Below, piece by piece: positions 47,601-60,253 of a DNA stretch of 64,000 bases (the stretch's first letter is position 1; every line of letters begins with the position of its first letter). A program made the translations under genes and the position numbers. The stretch spans positions 4,251,731 through 4,315,730 of the forward strand of contig NW_024881283.1 of assembly GCF_018691265.1 (NCBI RefSeq), in the 5' to 3' direction. The notes under the pieces are model-generated. The model ran no database searches and was not told where the DNA came from. It was given only the letters and a program-made list of their open reading frames with translations. This stretch comes from Tyto alba. Its lineage: Eukaryota; Chordata; Aves; Strigiformes; Tytonidae.

Positions 47601-48290
47601 TAAGGACTCTGAGTGATCTGAGCATCCCTACTCAGGCAGTAGTTTCAAGCCATTATTCATGACTCGAACAATTATTCATACCTCTCCTTTATTTACATGC
47701 CATATTTAAATTTGTGAGATTTACTAATGGGGCCACAGTTTTAAAATCCAGAGGGAGTGTTTTGACGCCCTCCTCTCACATCCTGCACAAGAGCAAGCAG
47801 ACTTTACCCAATGACTTCTGCGTCAAGACTTCTCATTACATCATCAGGTGGCCATAAATCCACTGACCTGGCTTTCTAAGAGGCAATTGTGATTTCATCC
47901 TTACCTCAAAAATCATTTGCACTGAAATCGGAAAAAAGAGATCTCAAAACATGAGTGAAAAAGGTATTTAATTACTCCAGTTTCAAACTTTTTTTGTAGT
48001 GCAGACTAGTGTATAAATTACAGAAAGAATCGAAATACTTTAAAATTATTGAAATAACTGGAATTCTTATCCATTTGTTTTGCCTGAACTAAACCAAAGT
48101 GTCTGTTTTACCATTTTTAAACTTCCAACAAATCAATAAAGTAGAAAATTATTTACCAAGCTTTTAGATTTTTAGAAACAAGACTTTCCCTCCTTAGGAG
48201 GAAAGTCAACAGCCTTTGTTCTGAGGTAGTTCAAGTGTCTCCAGTCTTAGGAAAGTTTCCAAGTTTTTGTCTTAGATGTTTTACTTTGTG
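44661..48290. other. Non-coding unique stretch
   Basis: It contains a short tandem duplication at 45182-45226. A 145-codon frame at 47153-47590 (plus) has no recognisable product. A T-rich tract lies at about 47071-47088. Confidence 0.52.
45182..45226 (+). repeat. Short tandem duplication, 25-base unit
   Basis: A 20-base sequence beginning GCAATTTGGGG and ending TTTCATGGT occurs twice without mismatch, with a five-base spacer (ATTGT). Only two units are present, so this is a recent local duplication rather than a minisatellite. Confidence 0.9.

Positions 48291-48319
<29 letters not shown>
48291..48319 (+). repeat. Poly(T) tract, 29 T
   Basis: An uninterrupted run of 29 T followed by AATCCACAGTGCC. 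As a minus-strand poly(A) it could be the tail of an old retrocopy, but the sequence to its right is not recognisable. Confidence 0.9.
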
Positions 48320-48322
<3 letters not shown>

Positions 48323-51300
48323 CCACAGTGCCTGACCTTTCCTCCAAGCTACCTCCTTCTCTTTTTAATCTGTAACCAGCACTTTGGTAGGATGGTTGGG
48401 TTGGGTTTTTATGTCTGTAGGCACTCATCTATTGAAACCACTAGAAGTTAAGGATATTTGAGCTGTTGTATAAAACACCTGCATCCCAGATTCAATGTCC
48501 CTGTGTCCAGAAATGGTGAGTGATGCCTTATGCTCCAAGGATGCACTTTTAACATGGATTTTACTCTAGGTTTGATTGACTACACCTAAGGGTCACTAAG
48601 AAAATCAAGCTTGGAATCAGCAGGCTAAAATCTCTGTTGGTGTCCCTCTATCAAACACCAATTCTGTAGCCCTTCCACACACAGAAGAGACTGGAGATCA
48701 TTAACTGAAGCAGAAGTTGCCCCCAGGAGCAGAAATCCCCATACTGCATTAGCCACCATTATCACAGACTTGCTAAAGGAGAACAACTAGGGACTGGGAC
48801 TGGGACCTCCCCATGTTGTGATAGCAGCCAAAAGGGAATGACACAGAGAGTGGACAACTGGCTATCTCCTCTCCAGCACGCAGATGCTGAGAAGGACCAT
48901 GGATATTTGCCTCTATCAAACCAGCAGGTAGAGTTTGGAGCTCCCTCTGGAGCTGAGGCTTCTCATCTGCATTGTCACACTCATTTCAGGCCAGCTGAAG
49001 CACAGAAGCTTTTCCACCTCCCAGTCTATGAGGTGAGGTCTCTCCCCACCCACTTTGCTGGAATGGGCATATATGCACCCAGCAACGAAGTGCAATCAGA
49101 AAGGAAGAAGCAGTATCAGGGAATAATCCTGCAGCCCAACTTATTTGTGAAGATGGCAGCACTGGCATCCAGGTTTGTGAAGTACAATGGGCTGAAAACT
49201 TTAGGGCAAATAGAGTTTTGATACTACTATGAGAAAATGACACTCTTTTTGAGATAGCATTACAAAGCTTATGCAGTGGCATAATGAAAAATAGCTATTG
49301 TCCACAGAAGTTACAGGACGTACCAATTTGCTTCTTTGGTAGAGACCTATCTTGGATCTGATGGAGTCCTAAGATATGGGCAAAAATCAGAAAAAAAAAA
49401 TGGTTCATGAAAGAAGATATGAGGTACTTATTGTCTCCTTCACAAAAGGGGCACAAGTGTCTCTGACACAGATCAGGCAAGGACTAGGTTGAATGGAGAA
49501 GGACAGAAGGGTTAAGCACCGTAGTGTCCAAAAATGGCTATAGTAAGAGATTGTGCACACAGCAGTGAAGGAAAATAACTTCAATCCAGCCTCCCTTAAC
49601 TTCGGCATTGAAGCTTTCCTTGGAAAGAAAGCAGGAAAATGGAAAGTGATCAAATAAAACAACAGGAGATGGGATGCAGGTTTCCCAGGGACAAGAGAGA
49701 GCTTGGGATGTCCCCCAGTAAAGACCCAGCCTGGCTGTTAGAGGTTTCAGCGACACAACTGATAAGTTCTGGAGGAGGTCTACCATCATTTGACAAATAG
49801 CAGTGGGGAAGAAGAGGAAAGATGAGTCTCATGCAGAGTAAATGGGTCTTCAACAGAAGCAGCCACCAAGAGGGTGCTGCTGGGAGACATGTCTCGCGGG
49901 ATTCCTCTGCACCCATCACTGGGGTAACTCACTGCATTATTCTTGTTCAAACAGCTCTGTTCAGACAGCAAGGTGAGTCACTGCAGCATATTTAGATCCT
50001 TACACAACTAATGCCAAAAGGCAAGGTGTTACGGCATTGATGCCAACACAAATGCCCAGGGACCAGCTTTGCACTGAAGAAAATGAGTAAGCACCCCCTC
50101 CAGAACAGACTGAGAGCATCTCTTAGATATTACCAGCATGGTATTTTGCAATAGGGATGAGCTGGAGCTCTAGCTGTGGTGGCAGCTGTTTTACCAAATA
50201 CAGTACTTGTAGGGCAAGGTTGGGGGAAAAAAAAAAATCAGGAATATTTCTGTTCCCAGTGCAAACCCTGATCCATGGAGTTATGCATATCTCTGTGCAC
50301 AACCCATTGGTGCACTTTTCAGCATCACATGTGAAGTATCTATCTAACATCACAGGACTCTTGTAGACCCTAGAGATACAGGTCAAAAACATTGCAAACC
50401 ACTTACAAACACCAACCAGAGATGGTTTTGCAAGTATGATTCAGTGCTACTCAGTAACAGGAAACTTCTGCTCAAATCACTCAACTATGTTGTCTCCTAC
50501 GGAGTTGCAGGGGTCCCCCTAGCTTTGTGCCAGTGAGGGTAAGGTGGCCTTAACAGAAGGCAGTACTTTACCATGTTTTCCATACTCTGCATCTCATCTG
50601 GCTACCCAAAACAGCAGCTGCCTCACACCTGCCCCCTGCAAGAAGGGAAACTCCCCTTATTAAAGGTTCAGTCCCCAGGAAACAGAATGACACCATTGCC
50701 TTGCAGATACATAACACACCCAGCATTTACTTCTAACTAGGCTGGTAACCACTTCAAAGCAGCACTGCCCTGAGTAATGCTAATTCCTGAGAGGGTTAAA
50801 TCAACATTTCCTAAGTAAGAACACCTAGCAAACCCGAAGACTGCAGCTAGGTAGATATCTGTGCTGAGCATGCCTGACTGTCTGACCCAGAAAAGACTAG
50901 GAAGACTAAGGGCCAGATCCTGATGCCTCTCTAGCAGCAGACATTGCTTGGGTGAGAGGCGATCCCAGAAACTGATGTGTCTCCTTACATTTCAGAATAA
51001 GTGAAGGAAAGATGTGAACCTGCCAATTTCATCTTAGAAAAGTTTTCTTACCCCAAACCTGGTGATAACATGGGGCCCTGTGCATGTAAGGAGGTGCTGG
51101 ATGATCTCTGTCCCATCTTCATACACAATCCTATCTCACCTGGGGTGCTTTAGAGGGGGTAAAACTGAATTCATAACCTGCAAACAAAAGTCAAGTTACA
51201 GATCAGCCCTGAAGCATGAGATTAGATCAGAACCACTGTTTTACCAGAGACAAAGCAAGAAACCCCATTTCCTCCAGGAGGTATTGTGCATCTCCACCCT

Positions 51301-53900
51301 GTCTTAAAGCATGCAAACCAAAGACAGAATGCCAGTATGTTTTGTCAACAAGGGCAAAAAGCTGTTCTCGTAAAACATCTTGTGTTCAAGGACCTACTCA
51401 TGGCACCAAGTCAAGTCTTCATTTTTCGGATTATCAAAGAGAAAACTCCCTTTTCCAAAACTAGGCTCCTTTCTTTCCTACAGACAAACCTTGCCACTCA
51501 AGTGGGTCTGGTCCAAAGTTACAGCTGTACTGTTTTTAACCTCAAACCACCTTGCTGGCCGCAGGCAGTGACCTCATCACTGTATAGACTGGTCTTTAAA
51601 TCTCAAACTTCAGCAGGTTTCAGATAGTTGCCTAGTTAAAATATTATATTACCAAAGTGGTCTCTTCAGATCCCTCCTCTTCTCCAAGAAACCCAGAACC
51701 TTGGCATTTTGATCTTAATTCCACAACTGACACATTTCTGTCCTGACTCTGGGAAAGGATTAAAGCTCAGTAACCCACAAACTTGTGTACTGGGAATGCA
51801 TTTCTTATGTCCTTGCAACCTCACCACCACCACCCACTCCCTGCCTTCCAAGGCAGATCCTTGCTGTAAGAGCACGATTTCATGTGAGACCAAGAACAGA
51901 ACAAGAACAGACTGAGGACAAGGAAGGTTTTCCTTAGTCCTGCAAGCAGGTGCCTCTGACTAGCTGCTCCCTGTAGAAGTTACTCCATTTTTAGCCATTT
52001 CTGGAGCTGGCAGAATGAAAGGCTCTGTAGAGAGCAGGGTTGCAGCCCAAAGCGTCTCAAGCACATATTTCATGTAAACACTGCTGCTTCTGAACCACTT
52101 GCCCTTCGCTTCAGGCACATGCTGCTCAAGTATGGGACAGTCAAATAATGATGTTTCTATGCAGAAAGCTGCTACAGCCTTTTAAAGATGTTTAAAGTAT
52201 CATTTTCTTCTGTTTTCCCTTCTTCCTCTGTCACTGTCATACACATATTAACATGGCCAAACATTCCTGCCAAGCACTATATTACCAAAAAAAAATCTTT
52301 GTCTACACTTAAAGCTGCCTTAAAATGTTTCAGTGAACTTTTCTCTAAATCATGTGGGCATAAACCAATACAAAAAGCAGACAGAACAGAATAAGTGCAC
52401 TTGTCTTGGCACTGGAATAATCCATCTATTGGAGGTCTTTGTTTTATATGTATGTCTTTATAAGAATATATAATTTAGAGTGAAAGTACTAGACCCAGAA
52501 GAGTTAGATCTCCTTATGTTACTTCAGAGTAAGTCAAGCCAGGAAGAGCATTAGAGGGAACAGTCTCTGATGGCTCCTCTCCTGGTGATGGCACAGGTCT
52601 TAAGAGAGTAAAAGGAAGACTTACCAAGCATTTTAAACATTTCAAGTAAAATTAAAGTGCTTTTTCATTTGTGAAGGACTGGCTCAGTCTGGTCTGCATG
52701 CTGCAGATGTCAGTGACCAGGACTTGAAGGTGTCAGAGTTCTGCTTTCCACCATGACTAGTTCATTACTGCTTGCAAATGATGTTCAAAATGAGATCTTC
52801 TGCAGTAAATGCAAAAGCCAAGAAGGCAAGGCTTATTTAGTTCAGGTGAAGGTCCAATTCAGCTAGCTGTTACAGTAGCAGGTGGATACACTCTAAGGAG
52901 CAGGTGCCTAGCTTTTCAAGTAACAAATGTAGTTAAAATAATGCATAAAACTTGTTCATGCTGCAGTGAGGCAAACCGAGTTAATAATTCACAGTCTCAA
53001 AGCAGGACAAGAGTTACAATGCTTGACTGACGATAAACCATAATAAATTTCCTTGAAACACCATCCCTTGTTTTCAGAATTACTTCTTTAAATACCAGAT
53101 AATTTTCTAAATCTGTGTCATAGGTAGATCAACAGAAGGATACACTGCTGACTGTCGCTTCATTCCTGGCTGGTTACCGTCATAAGCAAAACACTGTTTC
53201 AAACTGCCCTATCAGATTCAGAATTTTGTCCAGTGTGGCAGCAGCAGGCTTCCCCATGCTGGCAGCAACAGCATCCATCTTCTGCCTCTGAAGACATGGA
53301 TACAAAAGGAAGTGGAGCACAAAACAGCTGATGGATCTATCTGTGAAGCCAAAGAGAAGGCTGTTCTGATTTAGTATGTCCAACCAGGCTTTTAACAGCC
53401 TCTTTCTCCTAAGTCAACAAATGAAACCCAGAAGGTTACGACAATGTTGATGGGCAGGACCTAACGGGTGATAATAGATAGGAAAATGTGGAATGTGATC
53501 CAGGAAAGCTTTGTGTGATCTTAGGCCCTTGAGATATCCTAGAGGACAAAGGTTTAAGGTAGAAATCTCCCTACACACCTCCTGCCTATGATCAACAGCA
53601 TTCCTATGTCTCCATAACTCAAGGCCATTTGGGGTGCAACACTGTCCCTGGTTCTCCAGCCTGTGGCAACCGGCAGTCATTACAGCACTCACCTCTGGAG
53701 CAGGACAGCTTGAATCCTTGAATCCTAGCAGACTCCCAGATTCACAGAAGAGGTGGAAAATGCTTCCACCTAGAAAATCTCCCAGACTGGTTGTCAGGCC
53801 TTTTGGAGAAGCAGGTTTAAACGTCTTCGAGTGGAGGAGTGTCTGGACATTCTGCACAGTCAGCTCCTCCAGTCAATCAGTGATCTAACCAGGGTCTTGT
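48320..53900. other. Non-coding unique stretch
   Basis: No gene or clear repeat. GGGCCAGATCCTGATGCC at 50910-50927 faintly recalls an ancient amniote repeat. An 8-base tandem (TTGAATCC twice) lies at about 53710-53726. Frames of 127 (48838-49221), 113 (51286-51627) and 147 codons (53414-53857) are not recognised. Confidence 0.52.
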
Positions 53901-56900
53901 GCTGCTGGAGAAGACATAAATAGGAGCCCACTTTAGCATAGAAAGGCATAGGCTAGGCAAAAAATCACAGACAGCCATTTCAGGGTCCAAATCCACCTCC
54001 CAGTGGCACCTCCAGGCAGCCTTGAACCTGGCTCATGCAGAACACTCACACTGTCCCCACCTGGCCATCTCCTACAGACTGGGCTCTGCACCTAGGTGCT
54101 GAGTGTCATCAGTCCCATCCAAGGTGCTCTTCTCCACTTTGCTGAGTTGGGGGACCAACGTGTCAAACAGGGCTCAGGATTTCCACCCCTGTTTAGCCAG
54201 TGCAGCACTGAACCTCATGATAAGTAATGCCTTCTGCTGGATCAGTGCCAAGACCCACAGACAAATTGGGTAATTCACCCTACACATGCTACAGACTCCA
54301 CCATCATCCCCCCTCCCATGCCACTCAAGCTATAGAAAGCTTTTTCCATATGTTGTATATAGAGGTTCATTTAAACCTTTGACTGAGAGCTGCACAGTGT
54401 GGAATGATCTAAAGAAATCACCTTCCTGATGCCAGTCACACGTGGCTTTTTCCAAGACCAGGACGGCAGAGGACACCAGGACCACCAGGGCCTGTCTTGC
54501 TCTCTCTCCCTAGCAGAAGCCATCTCAGGGCAGGTTTGAGGCACACACCAGAGTGAGATGATGTTCTGTGCTGCCACTCATTATCAAGGGGTTCTGCAGA
54601 AAGAAAGCTACAGACTTATCAATTCAGGTGGTTAAGTGTTATAAGCAGGATCTCAAGGAGGACTTCACATCACTGACGGGTGGCAAACTTCTATTCTTTA
54701 TTGCCAGGTGTCCAGGCCCTGCTGCTCCTTCTCCTCTCAGGATGACAAGTATTATTCCCACCCTGCAGGCAAACTGTAAATATCAAAACATGCACACTCT
54801 ACATTAACATTAGCAACAATATTTAAATCACATTCTAAAGACTAATTGGCTAAAATTCAAAGGTGACACAGAGAGAGCAGCCCCTGAAGACAGCCTCAGC
54901 TGTGGAGGTGTTGTTCCAACTTGCCCACACTCTCCCACGCTCTGCTACCCCCAGTCAGAGAGGGCAGATCGATCACAGTTCAGGCAGTAGGGCACTGGGC
55001 ATCCAGCTTATCAAAACACACATCCAAGGCTGAAGGTCTTCACAAGTGGGAAAAGTGTGGGTTTTTTCAAGATATATAAAAAAATCTGTCCAGTTGGACT
55101 AAGGCTTCAGGTTTCTAACTGGAAAGTAGGATCCCTCCCGGAGACCAGGATGTAGCAATTGGTGTTACAACCTGTATGTGACATCTTCCTCGAATCCCCA
55201 ACTCCCAGAGTCATGGTGTGATGTGGCACTCCATTCTTTTCACAAAGATTAAAGTATGTTCCTCTGTTGAAAAGCACACTTCAGAAATGACATTTGCTGA
55301 TTTGACATCAAAAAAGCAACTTAAAAACATCCACACTGACATTCTTCTGTACAGCCAGATGTTGAAATCAGTGTTATACTAAAGTAATTTTCATACAAAT
55401 TCATGATCCTTTAAATTTCTGAACTTTGTGGAAAAGTATTCTACTAACGCCTCTAGGGATATAACCAATAAAATAGTAGCTGATCTGTGTACTTCCTAGT
55501 GCCTAAAACTTTTGCAGTGTCCTTTACCTAAGTAGACTGCACTTCAATTTTTCCCAATTTTCATACCTTTGATCAAGCTTTATGCCTGTGTCTCATGGAG
55601 TCATGGCCATAAAAACTCTCCAACTGTCCCCCACTGAAACCCTCCAGCTCACCTCTCAGAAGCCAAAATGACGTGACTTTGTAGAGCAGCTTAAGGTATA
55701 GTTGAGCAGAAAGGTGAAAAGAGGATGGTGCAAAGGGGTAACAGCCTTAGTTGCTTTGGCTCCTCTTTTTACAAGGGAATGGCATGGTCAGAGCACACCA
55801 GTGCACCTGCCAAAGCGAGGTGCATGTGAAGCAGCATACCTTCACATACACTTCTGGCCATGCTTAGCCCCACGTGCCTTGCCATGTCTGGCCTAGGAGT
55901 TGACACACTCCCAGGACAACAAGGAGGATTATTTCCTCTGTATATTTAAGACGTGTATGAGTGCTTGGTATTTGCTTAACACCTTTTACTTGAGGCTTTT
56001 ATACATCATACAACACACTGGGAAGGAACAAGTCCTCAAGGGGAAGAATCTGACTGTCCAGCCATTCACCTACAACACATACCCCTCTGTCCAAGGGACT
56101 CCTAAGTGCCTGTCACATTCATCTCTGCCTGTGCATGCACCATCCCATACTGGATGATCTTCCAACATTCAGAATTTGGATGTGGTCCTGCAAGAAGAGC
56201 AGCTGGAGTATTTATCTCTGTTTATCAGCTTAACAACAGCATCCAACTGCACAGAAACAACAGCAATGCAATCCTGAGGCCATTGAGGTAGCAAGAAGGA
56301 AGGACAGACAAACTGCAGCACCAGCATGCTGAACGTCCCCAGCTTTTTAACACCTCTAATGTCTGGTGGGAGCCTTCCCCAGGTCTACACATCGCAGGGA
56401 TCCATGGTGACTCCTGCTTTGCTCCACAGCTGGTGCAAGGCTCCCAGCCCCATCTCTGAGACTCTCCATTCTCTGGCTCTTTGCCTCCTTTTGCTATTAT
56501 ATGCACCTTCAGATGCCTCAGTTCCTCTGTACGAGAGAATTTGTGCAACTCCATGCAGATGCTCAGTGAAGGGCAGGTAGTCATCAAACTGTTTTGCTCT
56601 TTGTGCTGCTCTTTCAAGGTGTCCTGTACCATGCTATTAGCGATAACAGAGGGAGAAAAGGAGAGCTCTGGATGGACCCAAAACCCCATTCTAAGACATT
56701 TCTGAGCATTTAGAACTGAAAGCAGCTGTGAACAAACTGGGTTTCTGTAGAAAGAGTGATGATGCTACAAATCAAGTTTTGCATGTCTATGCTTAGAATG
56801 CATTGGTGGACAGTGGACTAGCATTTAGAGCTTGTACCTGTATCTTTTTACATCTCTGTGCCCATCCCCTTGAGCATGTGTGTGCAAATATTTCTGTGTC

Positions 56901-59589
56901 CCACACATGTCAAGTACACACAACACACAGAAAAATGTCCCCAGTCTCTTTCCTGGCAGTGAGAACAGACATGAAGGCAGCCAGCCTCATGTGCTTCCAA
57001 ACACCGGGCCTGGTGACAGCTCCAGTTGTGAGCTGAGAGCCCTACCTATAACCATTTTCACAAGAGGACTAAGTCTGCTAATTGTTGCTCCAGCAGCTAA
57101 GAAAAATTAAGGTCTTTTCTCAGTATAAAACATTCAGGCAGCATGAAGCATCACCTGTTTCCCCAATAAGGCAGCAGCGTCCTGTCCAAAGCGTCCATGG
57201 GGGGAATGCCTGCAGCTCCCTGTCCTGCAATGCTGTGAAGAAGATGATGAGAACGAGGAAGCAAAACCCCATACCCACCCTGAGGCTTTAAGGCTGTCAA
57301 GGACTGTGTTTTGGTCAATTTTCCTAAGAAACTTGGATAAAACTTTGCAGTGACAGTCCTGGCTCTGCAGCTGCTCCTTGAAATCTCTCTGCAACCCCTG
57401 CAGTCCCGGTGTGCCAACTTCTCACTCGTTCCCCCTAAGAGCCAAGAAAGATGACAGCTTGCCAATTCACTCCATCATCTGCAGAACTTCTCCTCCATTC
57501 CCACTTGCCTTTGCAGTGACACCTGGGAGACTGTGAGGTTGGACAGACCCATGTGAACCATCTGGTTTGACACCTCGTCTAGCGCAGGCTGAAGAATTCC
57601 TCCTGTGCCCTGTCACGGCTCCTTTCAGTGCCCTGTGCTGGACACAACACACCATAAATCTTTACCTCAAGAAGACTTTGGTCAAGTCTCCTTCAGACAT
57701 CTCTGTGAGAAGCCCACATCTCCCAGTCTCCTGTCCGTAGCCCACAGAGGCCGTACCTGTGGCGTGAGGTCCCTTTCCACCGAGCAGGCTCTGGGGTCCC
57801 TCACACCACCCAGAGCTGGGCACAGCTACCGGCAGACTTGGTGTCGCTTTCCCCTGAGTGCTCAGGGGACTCCTGATTACACGGCTCTTCCTCAGAGCAT
57901 CCCTCCAATGCCCTGTACAGCTGATTTATACCAGCTATGCCTGTACTGTCAGATGCATCAGCTCACCCTCTCTGAAGCAAAGCAGATGTGGTTCTGAGGA
58001 CAACGTGCTCCAAGAACAGCTCCCCGCAGGCAGCGAGCATCAGGCTGTTCTCCATCCCAATCTCTCCCAGCAGACTGGGTGCCTACAAGCTCTCCCCCAT
58101 GCCCTCCTGCTGGGTTTTAAAACACACAGCACATGTCCTCAGCATTGTGCAGCAGAAACATCACACTGTGACAAAACCGTCATTGTGACCTGAGAAACCA
58201 CTACAAAAACAAGAAGATTTCAGAAAAGCTCAGAAAAGAGCCATGCACAGGGACCCGGGCGCTGTTCCCTGAAGGACCCCCCCTGAGCAGTGGGACATGA
58301 GCTGCTCATCCCCACCAGGTCAGGGGATGAGGATCGCCCTGTGTGGCGGGTGCCCTTAGCAATATGGACATAGACACTGTGACATTCATTTCATTGCTTA
58401 CCCCACAAACATGAGCTGACATTGAGCTGCCCATTCATGTTGCTTCTCTCTCTTTCATTGCTCCACGACTCCTGTCTTGATATGTCTCACCCATCCCTCT
58501 TCTTGCTCTGATGTCCTCTTTTTGACTTAAATATAAAAACTCATCACCTGTGGGAAACAAATTAGATAAGCAAGGAAGAGTTGAGAGGAAAAGGTGAAAG
58601 AAAAAGAATTGAAATAATCATGGCATAGTCATAACATCAAAAAAAAAGTAGAAAGATAAAAAAAGGGGAAGGAAAAACAGAGTAGGGGACCACAGCCATG
58701 GGATGGAGATGGGGAAAGTGTGGAAAGCTTTAGTCGGGGAAATGTGGAAATAGAAGAGGAAAGGAAAAGGCCAGCCTGACTGGGCAATGTCAGTCATCCA
58801 TCAGCAAATGCCGGGGAGCAATCAGCAGGGCAGTGCTGTACAACGTGAGAAAATGTGATGGTGTGAACTGGGTCACAGACACCCTGAACACTGCAAGCAC
58901 ACAGCTAATGCTTCACCACACAGCAAGTGCCCGAGGGGGCACAGCAGCACAGGGAGATTCAAAAGTTTCCTACAGGTAAGACCAGCCCAGAGAGCATGAT
59001 AGCAGCCTGCCATGCACTAGACAGGACTTCTAGCAGAGTGTTTTCCCCATTAACTCAGAGATCTTCAGCCCCACTGGCCCAGACTGGCTGATTCCTTCTT
59101 TGTTCACAATTTCCATTTGCTTTATCAGTCACTGATTTTGCTGGTCTCCTTCACATCCTGCCCCTCCGAGCTCCTTGGCTGTGCTTCCCCTCTGCTGGCA
59201 TGTCTAGGAGAGAAGTTCAGGGGCTCAGGCATTTCTGCTCTATCAGTCATTTCAACACCGTCTCCTAGCAAGCTTCCCCGGGGACACAGTGACAGTGCAG
59301 AGCTGAACTGCTCCAGCACAGACAAGAATGATGCTCAGGGACACTCCAGAGGCCAAGTCCCACGTGTCCTTGCTAGATCTTGGTGTCAGCTCTGTAGGAG
59401 CCAGGATCTGTAGGACCTGACTTCTTACCTGCACCAGGGCTGGGGCACGAGCAACAGTGTGGCTCCCTGATCACATCTCTGCTCAAGACTCTGCATCTTA
59501 GAGGCTGGACAGTGAACATGGTGATGGAGCCATTCCCAACTGCCATTACCCCATGGAGGGCAGAGAGCAAAGGTGCTTTGATGACTGAG
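53901..59589. other. Non-coding unique stretch
   Basis: The longest frame is 154 codons on the minus strand (56225-56689), with overlapping plus-strand frames and no family resemblance. The segment 57600-58100 is somewhat richer in GC and open in three plus-strand phases, but no exon is recognised. A-rich patches lie at 58640-58680. Confidence 0.52.
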
Positions 59590-59830
59590 GAAACCATATA
59601 TTTAAATTAAGACGCTGGCCCTTTGTTTAAACCATGACACATATGTACATCATCGCCCCGTCCCCCACGGGCTTGGAGGAGAAACCGCCTCTCGTAGCGC
59701 TCCGGCAGCTTTACCTGGGAGAAGAATGGTTAGCTAATTAGCCTGGCATGCACACGGCTGCAGCGCGGGAAGGCTTGGCGTTGGGGCTGATCCCAGCACC
59801 GGGGGAAGGTGAGCCCCACCCTTCGGACTG
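59590..59830. other. CpG-enriched, possibly conserved regulatory segment
   Basis: I count thirteen CpG between about 59653 and 59825. To their left an AT-rich part carries CTTTGTTT, a SOX-type site. To their right GGTTAGCTAATTAGCC contains a homeobox core (TAATTA/CTAATTAG). On the minus strand TTCTCCCAG precedes a 35-residue open frame starting VKLPERYERRF, so an exon is also possible. It has the look of a conserved non-coding element or a promoter-proximal island, but conservation cannot be judged from one sequence. Confidence 0.3.
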
Positions 59831-59922
59831 GGATAATATTTTTCTAGTGCCTTGCAGTGGTTGGCTTTTGTTTTGCTGAGCTGTTGCTATGCACCTGAGG
59901 CTCCGCAAGGGAAGTCGGCTCT

Positions 59923-60138
59923 CTAGAGGAAACAACACTGGCAAAAAGTCACCAAATCATTGTTCTGGCTGCTTTCTGTGTCATGAACAAACACATGAAT
60001 CTGCACTTGTTTATCGGGAGGCACAAGGGCAGGATTTTGCCGGTTATCCGCAGAGGTGATTTGTCTATTGGACCTGCTAGTCTCAGTGGCAGCAGTTAGC
60101 CCCAAAAACAAAACCAGGAAGAGACTAAGTGTTCCCAT
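59923..60138 (-). other. Candidate first exon with signal-peptide-like start
   Basis: A 71-codon minus-strand frame starts with a Met followed by about 15 hydrophobic residues (TLSLFLVLFLGLTAA), then polar sequence with TETSRSNRQ, as in a secretory signal peptide with cleavage near TAA or ATE. The rest is soluble-looking and ends with CQCC. On the minus strand TTTAAAAGG lies about 47-55 bases upstream of the ATG and could serve as a TATA-like box. Against it: the ATG context is weak (T at -3), no consensus GTRAGT donor follows inside the frame, there is no basic residue before the hydrophobic core, and I recognise no family. Confidence 0.15.
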
Positions 60139-60231
60139 ACAACTTCCAGCATAATCAGCAGCCCTCCTCGAAAGCGCCTTTTAAACAAGAAATGGGAGAG
60201 GGAAAAAACAATTAGCACCAGAGACTTTATT

Positions 60232-60253
60232 AAAAAAAAAAAAAAAAAAAAAA
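60232..60253 (+). repeat. Poly(A) tract, 22 A
   Basis: An uninterrupted run of 22 A, preceded by GAGACTTTATT and followed by GGACAATTC. It lies about 95 bases upstream of the candidate signal-peptide frame on the minus strand. Confidence 0.9.
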
